Origin: Chitinophagaceae bacterium
GTDB lineage: Bacteria; Bacteroidota; Bacteroidia; Chitinophagales; Chitinophagaceae
Assembly (NCBI GenBank): GCA_016710745.1
Contig: JADJVB010000010.1
Location: forward strand, 310,001-374,000
Direction: 5' to 3'
DNA: 64,000 bases
Part shown: in pieces, positions 29,501 through 37,185 of the stretch
Numbering within the stretch: position 1 is the first letter of the stretch
Layout: each line of letters begins with the position of its first letter
Program-made: the position numbers and the translations under genes
The notes under the pieces: model-generated
Seen by the model: the letters and a program-made list of their open reading frames with translations, nothing else
What the model was told of the DNA's origin: nothing
Database searches by the model: none

Positions 29501-29527
29501 TATGAAGAGGCTGAATATCTTTTTCAT
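23540..29527 (-). CDS. Giant exported PKD/Ig-like repeat protein with cysteine-rich tail modules
   Basis: A 1995-aa protein with a signal peptide (about 1-22). The first about 1430 residues are a chain of PKD- and Ig-like domains (for example SWDFAGLGFAGNVNSPTFIF and YNWKFGDSSFSMTQSPQHIY, followed by PGPGTYTVIL). Three modules follow at about 1435, 1575 and 1708, each opening with CDCKGSxW and closing with GTYTLTMYGWCGxxxCDSCxIKF. The last about 170 residues (from ECCPYKI) form a further domain ending in CCELKGKICVKFTFRDKD and CRECEVIACFDFVMKKK; this domain recurs at the end of the neighbouring 794-aa protein. There is no recognisable T9SS sorting signal. Probably a surface or secreted adhesin; it is 6 bases downstream of the 794-aa gene. 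Confidence 0.85.
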   Translation of the reverse strand: MKKIFSLFILFFAIATIAAQAQSACCPEFKLAFKRDFDCTKTGPCVQNGPAGDLDPYTGSNCKYSTNSFLVVPNLPGYSYSWTVTGGIPSSTTTNPISITWLGGNTGTITVTITSNDGKCVKTIKEKICLRDAPVASFTFGPNNACAGTLITFNNTSTGGASVSWDFAGLGFAGNVNSPTFIFPGPGTYPVTIYVTNDTTPCVPTTPQPGSQERCCGCTSSFTMNVTVLPGSPLLIVPKECVNQCLCAGDTAEYCLSTPCPGPINWTVNGGTIISGAGTPCIKVKWTGPYPTSISVSAPNCGNPCGNTATLNVPVLVSGIPILPNVTTVCQFSTQTYSLPAMPGVFYNWSVTGGTIVGPNTNTSTITVLWGAGPTGTVSCTYQNPLKKNCSGTSTRNVTIKPVLKLTGPTQSCEGCTVMYMTAGGSVNWSISPSIPLTPISGPSTNITFPVTGSTTVYTLTASGTAYCNSPVSASITVAPKPVLTITPPSATACPGTQIKFVATSNVTTSPISWTLPAGATMVANTGPQLDTAVIQFGPIPGAGAIVTASQYCAFNQSCSQGTASVTVTKPPAPSLSSPVYYPCIDQTQSYSISNYNAGITYTWAITNNLGTIVSGQGTGSINVLWHGNLSTANQGVLTVTNCSGTASANITVTIPVLPTITVSGTCIKNGMTLTSSAGAPYAWTGPGIVGATNTQTININQPGTYCVTINATGSGSCPQQKCITIPPNPYWVKIIPPCIVSSCNPANLNVLFTVSTNIPGATNCQWLYQPPGGGGYTVVSTTCGNYTGTLLGSYFMVITDPNGCKDTSNIIRIPQDINICCTTPVCSALSATTFNFTFSGCQPTAFTGTPLSLPPGWTTGTLHPTICYGDGTAEDFITLNTTHQYPAAGTYTACVVQKVVKTGTNDTCCISSCKQVVIPVVTKFTASYDCNTGLLTMTDGSTYYPNATGANYTWTYSGAYTGTLTNGPNQTITPTASGTFTITLSIVLNGCTSVYSLPILIVLPTAPITITPNPSCDGAPVSFTTTAGMASYNWKFGDSSFSMTQSPQHIYPGPGTYTVILTVVTPEGCTVTNTATVTIQPRPIVTVTPNPVTICPGSSVTLTASINANGNTMCPTLSSYTFQWYNNGVALGAPTVSPTFTTSNYGTYYAVLTSTAAGCNCVITTDTVTVKWYPAPIAKIKGKSSVCLSFGTGTVALQNEAIGYPGYNWSSSNPGNISFDDNTIYNPVLTINAPGNYQVYLEVTDANGCKAYDTLCLYTTNSPQVTINGPGGTLCSGNVYNLTSLPSPPTAPPAGYAYLWSNGASANNINVSAPGVYSLILTDLNTGCSALSNPIFVNSGPDLSLFPSCCDTICDNAPIDIIPPLPLAPGQNVCTVYNIVWLDNGVPISPQPSPCNILNTSTLVPLLGLHNISIAVTINGCTDTSNVFMLYIKHCGDCDCKGSHWGETVLNEGDQPGAKSATGQGDPVHGVVVKRGVTEKMVNNDPQGGNPIYVQCGSNQKLDCSKTYTLSSTYNCADTACTAKVTFSLQPPSGPAITGTNTITFTTNLTGTYVLTMYGWCGDKKCDSCTIKFEVKCCDCKGSKWDKITLTKGQQLPDPKDNPTEVGAAKAVINNNNNPVALNLNCGKTYKLDCNKPYTVNAGYICNDAACPGTVTYKLQTPSGTTTGTIPPALTFTPTLSGTYTLTMYGWCGNTICDSCVIKFEVECVNCDCKGSKWGEQTVTIDNNTKNFKCGNGFEVKCKKPITVNANYFCADQNCNAAVTYSLQPPTGGPTTGNLPLTFTPLQNGTYTLTMYGWCGTKICDSCVIKFTAICEPEECCPYKITASTGTVKYDYTQIPNATVAAQTFSISGLSLASISEVRANVISYDITDNFGKECMKCVNLPFTWASVQSAANIGTTPGLITMYGGASVATFNGSGTGAYQNPREVIWNNGSPINIPNGTNIGMNFILPPVPAIDCCELKGKICVKFTFRDKDCRECEVIACFDFVMKKK

Positions 29528-29533
29528 GGCTGA

Positions 29534-31918
29534 TTATTTTGGGTTGTTTTGGTTACCGGTTGCACCAATATTTTTTTCACATCCTTCCTTATTCTTTTCG
29601 TAACAAACCAGTTTGTTACAAGTAAAGCAGTTTCCATCTTTATCGGTTATTTCAATTTTATACCTGATGCACCATTTAAAGGTAGCGCTGCAACAGGGTG
29701 TTAGTTGCGGCGTTGTAATGTTGATATTTACATTTTGCGGTATTGGTTTACTCCACTCCAGGCTGTTGGTACCACCGGTAAAATGTCCGTAAGTTGCAGC
29801 CTCTTTATTGCAGGGGATACACATATCGTTTTCGGGTACCATTTCAAAATAAACCAACTCGGCTTTTATCGTTTTAACTGTTGCGCCCGGTATCGTGGTT
29901 ACTGATATGGGTTGACTAAAGGAAATGGTATTGTTTGCAATACTGATATTCCCCGGCGGCGGTGCTTTTAAGGTGAAATTCTTTTCGTCGCACAGATCGC
30001 AACGGCAATGCAGGGTATCCCAGGCGGTTTCGTTGTTGATATTGTCAGGATCGGTTGGCCAGATGGTTTCCACAATGAACTTGATCGTCTTCATACTATC
30101 CACACAATTTATAGAACCGGTAAAGGCCTGCGATGAATTGGCATTGATGGTAAATGGAATCGGCGGCGCAGTTGGCGACAAAGTGGTAAGCGGACCGGTT
30201 CCGTTAACACGGTACTTGATGGCGGTAACCTGCGCCTGGTTGGTAAGGTGCAGGTTACTTACTTTTACATAAATGGTTTGTTTGCCGTTTACACAACAAC
30301 CAACTTTTACACTGTCAATTTTTGTGTTGATATTATCATCGAGTATTTTAAAAGTATAGGGCTCACTTTTACCTTCGTTTTTTGCACAAACAGGCTTCCC
30401 CTCCCGGTTCAAGGCCTGCACTTCCCAAACATAATCGCACAGATAAGGGGGCCTGCATGGCCCGGTGTAAATTCCACTCACTGTTGCCTCAGTTAAATCC
30501 ATTACATCTTTTGTAGCAATTGGGTTGTTCGTTTTCATGGCCTGGGTACTATTTTGTCCCTGCATCAGTTGCCATACTTTTAAACGGTATGTAACAGGTT
30601 CCTGTGGCTTCGGTACAACCGGTGTCCAACGGAATAAAACCGGGGCCGACATATTCTTTTTTGTAAATTTCTTTCCCTCTTCAGGTGCTGACAGTTTTGG
30701 CGGCGAACATGTTGTTGTTACATTGTCTCCAACTTTAAAAGACCATAATTCACTCTTCCCTTCATTATTGCCAACTGGTTTATCTTCTCTGTCAACCGCC
30801 TGCACCTGCCAAACATAATCACACAAATAAGGCGGCCTGCAGGGGCCTGTATAAATGCCGCTTACTACAGCCTGGGTAATATTATCTACATCTTTAGTAA
30901 CAATAGGCTGGTTGGTACGCATGGCCTGTGCGCCGCTTTGTCCCTGCATGAGCTGCCATACTTTTAAACGATAGATCACCGGTTGCTGTGGCTTGGGTAC
31001 AACCGGCGTCCATCTAAAAGTAACCGGTGCCGACATTTCGTTTGTTGCAAAAGTTTTTCCTTCGGCAGGAGTAATCAACTGAGGGGGTGTATAGGCTTCT
31101 GTATTGGTTTCAACTTTAAATGTGTATGGTTCGCTCTTTCCTTCATTTTTCCCCATGGCTTTGCTTTCTCTGTTTAAGGCCTGCACCTGCCAAACATAAT
31201 CGCAGAGGTAAGGAGGCCTGCACGGGCCTGTATAAATTCCGTTAACAACAGCCTGTGTAATATTATCTACATCTTTGGTTACAATGGGCTGGTTGGTACG
31301 CATAGCTTCCGTACTGTTTTGCCCCTGCATCAATTGCCATACTTTTAAGCGGTAGGTAACCGGATCCCTGGGTTTGGGTACCAGCGGTGTCCAACGGAAA
31401 TTTACCGGCCTGCTCAATTCAGCCTCGCTGAATACTTTACCGTTTTCGGGATTTATTAAAGTTGGCGGAGTATATTCAATTTCTCTGGGCGTTTCCACAC
31501 TAAACTCTTTGCACACTTCATTACTGATGGCTACCCGGTCTACATTATAAAACTGCACACATATGGAATAGCTGCCGTCTTTTAGCTCGTGGCATCCCTG
31601 CAAAGAACCCGTTAATTCATTGGCCGAAAAGGTTCTTGTGGTAAATTCATCAACCTGCATACCGCCGGCTGCATTATTACTGCAAACAATGGCACCGCCC
31701 GATCTGATCTGGATCATCAGCCGTATACCTTTAACCTGAATGGTTGGTGGCAGCTGAGCCACGAGTAATAACGACCCCGGTGTGCTGCTCCAGTTATCTA
31801 TTACCGCCGGAAGTTGGTTTTTTACGGTAAAGCTTACAATTTTTATCTGCTGAAGCTGGCTGTAGGCGGTTATACCTGTAAGCATCAGCAATACAAATAA
31901 CAGTCTTATTTTTTTCAT
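29534..31918 (-). CDS. Exported protein with three FN3-like modules and a shared Cys-containing C-terminal domain
   Basis: A 794-aa protein with a signal peptide (about 1-20). After an N-terminal domain (to about 145) come three near-identical modules spaced about 127 aa. Each has FRWTPxVPKPxxPVxYRLKV, WQLMQGQ, AMRTNQPIVTKDV and IYTGPCRPPYLCDYVW, followed by QVQAxxRE. The second half (about 530-794) includes KNFTLKAPPPGN and a terminal domain with CCSATFKWCIRYKIEITDKD and CFTCNKLVCYEK that matches the tail of the 1995-aa protein. The DNA of the three modules is also highly similar, so they arose by recent tandem duplication. First of four block genes; it begins 122 bases downstream of the response-regulator gene. 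Confidence 0.82.
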   Translation of the reverse strand: MKKIRLLFVLLMLTGITAYSQLQQIKIVSFTVKNQLPAVIDNWSSTPGSLLLVAQLPPTIQVKGIRLMIQIRSGGAIVCSNNAAGGMQVDEFTTRTFSANELTGSLQGCHELKDGSYSICVQFYNVDRVAISNEVCKEFSVETPREIEYTPPTLINPENGKVFSEAELSRPVNFRWTPLVPKPRDPVTYRLKVWQLMQGQNSTEAMRTNQPIVTKDVDNITQAVVNGIYTGPCRPPYLCDYVWQVQALNRESKAMGKNEGKSEPYTFKVETNTEAYTPPQLITPAEGKTFATNEMSAPVTFRWTPVVPKPQQPVIYRLKVWQLMQGQSGAQAMRTNQPIVTKDVDNITQAVVSGIYTGPCRPPYLCDYVWQVQAVDREDKPVGNNEGKSELWSFKVGDNVTTTCSPPKLSAPEEGKKFTKKNMSAPVLFRWTPVVPKPQEPVTYRLKVWQLMQGQNSTQAMKTNNPIATKDVMDLTEATVSGIYTGPCRPPYLCDYVWEVQALNREGKPVCAKNEGKSEPYTFKILDDNINTKIDSVKVGCCVNGKQTIYVKVSNLHLTNQAQVTAIKYRVNGTGPLTTLSPTAPPIPFTINANSSQAFTGSINCVDSMKTIKFIVETIWPTDPDNINNETAWDTLHCRCDLCDEKNFTLKAPPPGNISIANNTISFSQPISVTTIPGATVKTIKAELVYFEMVPENDMCIPCNKEAATYGHFTGGTNSLEWSKPIPQNVNINITTPQLTPCCSATFKWCIRYKIEITDKDGNCFTCNKLVCYEKNKEGCEKNIGATGNQNNPK

Positions 31919-32040
31919 AAACAGAATTTTTGACCGGCTTTTGAAAAGCCTTTTTTTACGGATACAAAAATGTAAATAGAAAAAGATGTTTTTGCCGGAA
32001 ATGTAGAAGTGTGGGAGATGATTGTATAAGTGCGGAGGTC

Positions 32041-32820
32041 TTAAGCTTTACGTTTTATCCATTTTTCGAACCTGGCCAAAAAATCTTCTTTGCGGCGTGA
32101 GGCCACAGGTAACTCCTTTCCGTTTTCCAGCACCACATCGCCACCGCTGCCTTTAATGTACTCTTTTATGTAGGAGAGATTGATGATGTATTTATCATGT
32201 ATACGGGTAAAACTGGTATCGGGCAACAGTTTTTCATATTCGCCCAGCTGGCGGCTTACCATAATTTTTTTTCCCGCAGGGTGCTGTGCATCTTCTTTTA
32301 AATAGAAGTTGGTGTAATTACCGCTGCTTTCGCAATATAAAATATCGGCCAGCTTTACAAATACAAGACCATTGCTGGTTGATAAGGGTATTTTATCGGG
32401 GGCCGCCTGTTTGGTATTTTGTTCCAATAAAGAGAACAGGTTTTTGTTGATATTTTTTTCTTCAATGCGTTTGGTAGCCATACCTACTGCTGCTATTAAC
32501 TTTTCGGTATTGATGGGCTTGGTAATATATCCGGTGGCGTGATGCTCAAATGCTTCTACAGCATAATGACTGTATGCGGTTACAAAAATGGTTTCAAAAT
32601 TTACCGGCTCCAGTTTCTTAAGCAGGTCGAAGCCATTTAAATGCGGCATTTCTACATCTAAAAATACCAACTGCGGTTGCAACTCATCTATCAACAGCAA
32701 GCCGTTTTTTGCTTCCGTTTCGGTTGCCATTACCTGTACGGCAGGGCAATGCATGTCCAGCATGTTTTGCAACAGCTTGATGTTTTTTGCTTCATCGTCA
32801 ATTATAACACAGTTGATCAT
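32041..32820 (-). CDS. LytTR-family response regulator
   Basis: Receiver domain (about 1-115) with the phospho-acceptor Asp in LVFLDVEMPHLNG, the Thr in FVTAY and Lys in YITKPI. A C-terminal LytTR DNA-binding domain follows (about 150-258: ILYCESSGNYTNFYL, RIHDKYIINLSYIKEY, ELPVASRRKEDFL). The ATG at 32820 (MINCVIIDDE) matches the usual receiver start. An ATG at 32841 is also in frame and overlaps the kinase stop as ATGA, the typical translational-coupling arrangement, so either may be used. It is paired with the kinase upstream and lies directly before the exported-protein block, which it may control. Confidence 0.94.
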   Translation of the reverse strand: MINCVIIDDEAKNIKLLQNMLDMHCPAVQVMATETEAKNGLLLIDELQPQLVFLDVEMPHLNGFDLLKKLEPVNFETIFVTAYSHYAVEAFEHHATGYITKPINTEKLIAAVGMATKRIEEKNINKNLFSLLEQNTKQAAPDKIPLSTSNGLVFVKLADILYCESSGNYTNFYLKEDAQHPAGKKIMVSRQLGEYEKLLPDTSFTRIHDKYIINLSYIKEYIKGSGGDVVLENGKELPVASRRKEDFLARFEKWIKRKA

Positions 32821-32837
32821 ACGCAGTGTACTGTGGA

Positions 32838-35771
32838 TCATTTAAAATCCAGTGGAATTTTTAACGTTATGGTTGTTCCGGTGGCCTCACCCAGGCTGTT
32901 TTTTTTATCAGTTACTTCCTGTTCAATTCCATAAAGCTCAGACCGTCGTTTCGAAATGTTCATCCCCCGGCTTTGGTATTCAATATGTCGTTTACTTTTC
33001 AGTTCGGCGGCTTTTTCACGCCCGATTCCGTTATCATCTATCACACAAACTAACCAATTATTTTCTGTTTTTGCAGTAATGTTTATCTGTCCCTTTTTAT
33101 TTTCGAGGAAACGCATACCATGCCTGATGGCGTTCTCCACATAAGGCTGCAGCAACATAGCCGGTACAAAACATTTTTTTTCATCAACATCCTCACTAAC
33201 CGTAATGCTGTAATCGAACTGATCTTCAAACCTGAGTTTCTCCAGCTGCAGATAATTATCCAGATAGCTGATCTCATTCTCCAGGGAAATGATCGCAGCA
33301 TCCGAATTATCAATGGTGGTACGCATCAGGTCCGAGAATTTATCGAGGTATTTATCGGCCTGTTTAAAATCTTTATCAAAAATAAATCCTTTGATGGAAT
33401 TAAGACAGTTGAACACAAAATGCGGATTGATCTGAGCCTTTAAAGCCTGCATCTCCAGTTCAGTTAATTTTTTCTCCGTAAGTACTTTTTCAACTTCCAC
33501 TTTTCTCTTTTGCCGGTTTCGTCTTTCTAAAACCAACAGGCTGATGGCAAATAATGCGAGTCCCGTGATCGTCCAAAAAATCCCATTCTTCCAAAAAGGT
33601 GTTTTAACGTATACCGAAATTGTTTCAGAATGCGAGGATGCTGTACCATCACGTTTTAAACCCCTGATCTGAATTTTATAGCGGCCAGGTGCCAGGGTCA
33701 GCACTATATTATTCTTATCTGTCTTAAGCCAGCTTCCATCATTAACACGATATTCAAATAAGGGATAATAACCAGTTAAATCCGCTCCCGAAAAATAAAT
33801 GCTGATATCATTTTTGTCGTACGGCAAAGTATACTCCTTTAAAACAAGCGTATCGCTGCCGTGAATAGAAACACGGGTTATGAAAGTAGTGATATCGGTG
33901 ATGGGCAAATACAGGTTAGCCGGTAAAAAACTGATACCCCCCGAAGTGGCTGCATAAACCGTATCGTTATAAATGGTAATGTCGTTTACCTGTTCTCCTA
34001 TCAGTCCATCCGACAATCCAAACGACGTGTTATAAAAGTTCAGGCTGCCCCCGTGGTGTTGTGCGTCTTCGGTAAACTGGTATTGAATTTTGTTCAATCC
34101 TTTGTTGGTTCCCAGCCAGATAACCCCTGCGCGATCACTATACAACGCTTTACAAACATTCCCCGGAATAATATCCCCCAGGGCAATTGACTGGATAAGC
34201 CGGTTGTTTTTCAATACCAGTAAAGAATCCGAACCCAGCCCTACCCATAACAGGTCATCTGCGGTATTAAAGATGGTGTTCACCCGGTAGCCCAGCGCCT
34301 TGTATGCATTGCCATAGTAATAAAGTGAATCTTTATCCCAGCGGAAAAGCCCGTCATTCGATCCAATAAGAATTTGCCCCGATTTATTGGTGCCGAATGC
34401 GGTAACCCGTTTAACAGCAGTGCCAATTGTTGTATTGTTTATAAAGTTGTACTTGGTTACAATGGAGTGTGTACCCAGCACCAATACAGAATCATTCAGC
34501 TTCAGTGCCGCCTTGGTTGAGGCATTCTGCTGCCCTTCAAAACGTTTGGTAATGGCCGATGTTTTCCTGTTCAATATAAAAGAACCTGTTTGACAGGATA
34601 CATAAATCCTGTCGTTTAGCCCAATGATCTTTCTAACCGTGCCATCCATATTTTTTTCGCTGCTTAGTGACCGCCTTTTTATATCATAAACAGCATCGTA
34701 TATCAATACTTCTCCATAATTATTTCCAACATATATTTTCTTATCAATAATGGCAATAGCATTAAAACTCTGGGTTATCGCTTCATTCAGTAAACGGTCG
34801 GTGATGGTATAAGACGAAATTCTTTTTTGTTGAATTTTTACCAGGCCCCGGTCGATGGTGGATATCCAGATGCTGCCGTTTTTGTCTTCGAGCACATTTC
34901 TAACAGCAATATTGTACAGCAACGGATCTCTTAATTCCAGCAGCGCGGTATCAACCGGATAAGTAGTTCTGTTAAAGGTTGTAACAGCCAGGTCTTTTCC
35001 GGCATTACAAAAAATACGGATAGGAAATGGAAATATTTTTTCCAGAAGCAGTTTAACGTTCCCCTCGTCATCAACCCGGTATTTTTTTAATTTATTGCCT
35101 GAGCTTATATACAGCGTATGATTAAAATATTCGCTGAAAAAAGGGGTATTATCTAATGGAAACGATTTGGTAAAACGTTCATTAATAAACACCCGTATGG
35201 AATCCATGCTGACGATCAAATATTTTTCGGGCCGGAATTCCACCACCCGCTCAGGCGTTCCCGATTTAAATTTATTCAGCAGCCCTTTATACGCGGTAAC
35301 TTTCCCGTTTTTATAAATAAAGAAATCCCGGTTACTGTTGCAAAATGCCATGCCTCCGAATTGCAGAATACTACCCCGGTTGGCATTGCCCAATTCAATT
35401 TTTTGCAACACGGTATCGGTATATTCATTCTCAAAACGATCTTTCATCGGGTTAAAATACGACGTGGTTCGCCGGAATGGGGTTACCCAAATTCGCTGGC
35501 TGCTATCTATAAAAATATCGGTTATCTCAATATCGGCGAGGCCATGGGCGGTGCCATAGGTTTTAAAATTCTTTCCGTCGAATTTTGTAAGCCCGTTTTC
35601 GGTGGCAATCCATAAAAATCCATGATTATCAATTACTGTTTTATATACCGAATTAGACGGCAGGCCGTCTTTAGTTGTATAGAAAATGGTTTGGGTTGAT
35701 TGAGCGCCAGCCGCTCCGGCCACAAAAAGCAGACAGCACACTATATATATATGAAGTAAATATTTCGACAT
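32838..35771 (-). CDS. Propeller-sensor histidine kinase (LytS / YehU type)
   Basis: A 977-aa membrane sensor. It has a signal peptide, a periplasmic two-component-regulator propeller (about 25-640, with repeats such as DNHGFLWIATENGLTKFDG and DRAGVIWLGTNKGLNKI), then a Y_Y_Y-type domain (YPLFEYRVNDGSWLKTD, APGRYKIQIRGLKRDG). One transmembrane helix (about 740-760) follows, then a coiled linker and a His_kinase domain with the phospho-His in INPHFVFNCLNSIKGF. The HATPase part has ENAIRHGM, DDNGIGREKA and GTTITLKIP. It is coupled by 4-base overlap to its response regulator. Such propeller kinases usually sense glycans or degradation products; the ligand here is unknown. The 168-base divergent gap to dnaN also carries a small hairpin at 35833-35850. 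Confidence 0.94.
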   Translation of the reverse strand: MSKYLLHIYIVCCLLFVAGAAGAQSTQTIFYTTKDGLPSNSVYKTVIDNHGFLWIATENGLTKFDGKNFKTYGTAHGLADIEITDIFIDSSQRIWVTPFRRTTSYFNPMKDRFENEYTDTVLQKIELGNANRGSILQFGGMAFCNSNRDFFIYKNGKVTAYKGLLNKFKSGTPERVVEFRPEKYLIVSMDSIRVFINERFTKSFPLDNTPFFSEYFNHTLYISSGNKLKKYRVDDEGNVKLLLEKIFPFPIRIFCNAGKDLAVTTFNRTTYPVDTALLELRDPLLYNIAVRNVLEDKNGSIWISTIDRGLVKIQQKRISSYTITDRLLNEAITQSFNAIAIIDKKIYVGNNYGEVLIYDAVYDIKRRSLSSEKNMDGTVRKIIGLNDRIYVSCQTGSFILNRKTSAITKRFEGQQNASTKAALKLNDSVLVLGTHSIVTKYNFINNTTIGTAVKRVTAFGTNKSGQILIGSNDGLFRWDKDSLYYYGNAYKALGYRVNTIFNTADDLLWVGLGSDSLLVLKNNRLIQSIALGDIIPGNVCKALYSDRAGVIWLGTNKGLNKIQYQFTEDAQHHGGSLNFYNTSFGLSDGLIGEQVNDITIYNDTVYAATSGGISFLPANLYLPITDITTFITRVSIHGSDTLVLKEYTLPYDKNDISIYFSGADLTGYYPLFEYRVNDGSWLKTDKNNIVLTLAPGRYKIQIRGLKRDGTASSHSETISVYVKTPFWKNGIFWTITGLALFAISLLVLERRNRQKRKVEVEKVLTEKKLTELEMQALKAQINPHFVFNCLNSIKGFIFDKDFKQADKYLDKFSDLMRTTIDNSDAAIISLENEISYLDNYLQLEKLRFEDQFDYSITVSEDVDEKKCFVPAMLLQPYVENAIRHGMRFLENKKGQINITAKTENNWLVCVIDDNGIGREKAAELKSKRHIEYQSRGMNISKRRSELYGIEQEVTDKKNSLGEATGTTITLKIPLDFK

Positions 35772-35913
35772 TCATCATAAATATAAAAAATGCACAGCAA
35801 TTTACTACAGCCTAATTTCTGGTTTGCTGCGGCGCTTTGTTGCCAAAGCGGCTCATTATAAGGTAAAACCAAAATTGTTGGCAAATACCCTGTATTTTTA
35901 ACGCTGTTAATTT

Positions 35914-35921
35914 TATATTTG
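35914..35921 (+). promoter_or_regulatory. -7 promoter element (TATATTTG) for dnaN
   Basis: Exact TAnnTTTG match 19 bases upstream of the dnaN ATG at 35940, which also argues against the longer in-frame start at 35919. No TTTG box at the expected upstream distance, so it is scored as a partial promoter. Confidence 0.5.
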
Positions 35922-35939
35922 CCAACTAAAGATATAATT

Positions 35940-37055
35940 ATGAAGTTTATCGTTTCCTCATCGGCCCTGCTTAAGCAGTTACAACAGATCAGCGGGGTCA
36001 TAAATTCCAATACCGTTTTACCCATATTGGAGGATTTTTTGTTTGAAATTGAGAAGAACAAACTGACCGTTGTGGCCACCGACCTGGAAACCGTGATGAA
36101 GGTTCATCTGGATATTGAAGCCAAAGACAGCGGTAAAGTGTGTATCCCGGCAAAAATTTTACTCGACTCTTTGAAAAATATTGCCGAGCAACCGCTTACG
36201 TTTAATATCGACAAAAATTTTGCGGTAGAAATCACCAGCGATAATGGTAAATACAAAGTGATGGGCGAAACTCCCGATAACTTTCCGAAGGAACCGGCCG
36301 CTGATGATGCCAATGCCTTTACCATGACCTCATCGGGTTTGGTTACCGCCATCAACAAAGCCCTGTTTGCTGTTAGTAACGACGACCTTCGCCCGGCTAT
36401 GACGGGTGTATATTTTGAGTTGGATAAAAAATCGATCACTTTTGTTGCCACCGATGCACATCGTTTGGTTCGGTATACACGTACAGATGTAAGCTGCCCT
36501 AACAAGGATTCGTTCATCGTTCCTAAAAAACCGTTGAACTTACTGAAGAGCGCTTTACCCGATAATGATGATGAACTGAACATCTCCTACAACAGCAATC
36601 ATATGTTTGTAAAGCATGGTAGTACCGAACTGGTCTGCCGGTTGATCGATGCCCGTTTTCCCGATTATAAAGTAGTGATACCGGTTGATAATCCGTACAA
36701 AATGACGGTTAACAAGCACGATTTTCAAAATGCGCTGCGCCGCGTAAGCGTTTTCAGTAACAAGAGTACCAACCAGGTGGCGTTAAGCATTAGTGGCAGC
36801 GAATTACAACTGGCTGCACAGGATGTTGATTTTAGTTTTGAAGGAAATGAACGCATGGCCTGCCAATATGATGGCGAAGACCTGCAAATTGCTTTCAACG
36901 CCAAATTTTTAATTGAAATGTTGAGCGGTGCCGATACCAACGAAATTAATATGGAATTGAGCACGCCTACCAAGGCGGGTATCATTAAACCCACCGAGCA
37001 GGGCGAAGGAGAAGAGTTGCTGATGCTGGTGATGCCATTAATGTTGAATAATTAA
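35940..37055 (+). CDS. dnaN: DNA polymerase III subunit beta (sliding clamp)
   Basis: The clamp dimer encircles DNA and tethers the replicative polymerase. The 371-aa protein starts MKFIVSSSALLKQLQQISGV and shows the family blocks NTVLPILEDF, VATDLETVM, MTGVYFELD..SITFVATDAHRLV, and a C-terminal peptide-binding tail ending ELLMLVMPLMLNN. Three clamp domains of about 120 aa are recognisable. As in many Bacteroidota, dnaN is not beside dnaA, so its presence does not mark the origin. The transcript ends at a strong hairpin (37092-37119). Confidence 0.97.
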   Translation: MKFIVSSSALLKQLQQISGVINSNTVLPILEDFLFEIEKNKLTVVATDLETVMKVHLDIEAKDSGKVCIPAKILLDSLKNIAEQPLTFNIDKNFAVEITSDNGKYKVMGETPDNFPKEPAADDANAFTMTSSGLVTAINKALFAVSNDDLRPAMTGVYFELDKKSITFVATDAHRLVRYTRTDVSCPNKDSFIVPKKPLNLLKSALPDNDDELNISYNSNHMFVKHGSTELVCRLIDARFPDYKVVIPVDNPYKMTVNKHDFQNALRRVSVFSNKSTNQVALSISGSELQLAAQDVDFSFEGNERMACQYDGEDLQIAFNAKFLIEMLSGADTNEINMELSTPTKAGIIKPTEQGEGEELLMLVMPLMLNN

Positions 37056-37091
37056 TCACCGATTTTTGTGATTAAACAAATTACACTGATT

Positions 37092-37119
37092 AAAACCGAA
37101 GCAAAAACTTCGGTTTTTT
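37092..37119 (+). terminator. Intrinsic terminator after dnaN
   Basis: A 10-bp perfect stem (AAAACCGAAG at 37092-37101, CTTCGGTTTT at 37108-37117) with a 6-base CAAAAA loop is followed by further T residues. It lies 37 bases past the dnaN stop. Confidence 0.88.
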
Positions 37120-37185
37120 GTTGTTTATAATCCATTCCTGTTTAATTAAGTATTTTTAAGCTCTTTTCATATAAACTTAAACACC

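Noticed and set aside
23540..29527. Several plus-strand open frames of 60-130 codons inside the giant gene
   Set aside because: They are antisense shadows of a long uninterrupted minus-strand frame with signal peptide and domain structure; none has its own start context or recognisable protein pattern.
29534..31918. Regularly spaced repeats that could suggest a CRISPR-like or satellite array
   Set aside because: The period is about 380 bp, and the repeats lie in frame within one long coding region, coding for three protein modules.
31936..31957. Hairpin GGCTT/AAGCC followed by seven T on the plus strand, resembling a terminator
   Set aside because: No plus-strand transcript ends there; it lies in the leader of the minus-strand exported-protein block. 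It may be a leader structure but I cannot support a role.
35833..35850. Hairpin CGCTTTG-TTGC-CAAAGCG between the kinase gene and dnaN
   Set aside because: Seven-bp stem without T-tract or a second copy; could be an operator but there is no further support.
35772..35939. Possible replication origin near dnaN
   Set aside because: No dnaA, no cluster of DnaA boxes (TTATCCACA-like) and no A+T-rich unwinding region is visible; dnaN is commonly separate from the origin in this phylum.
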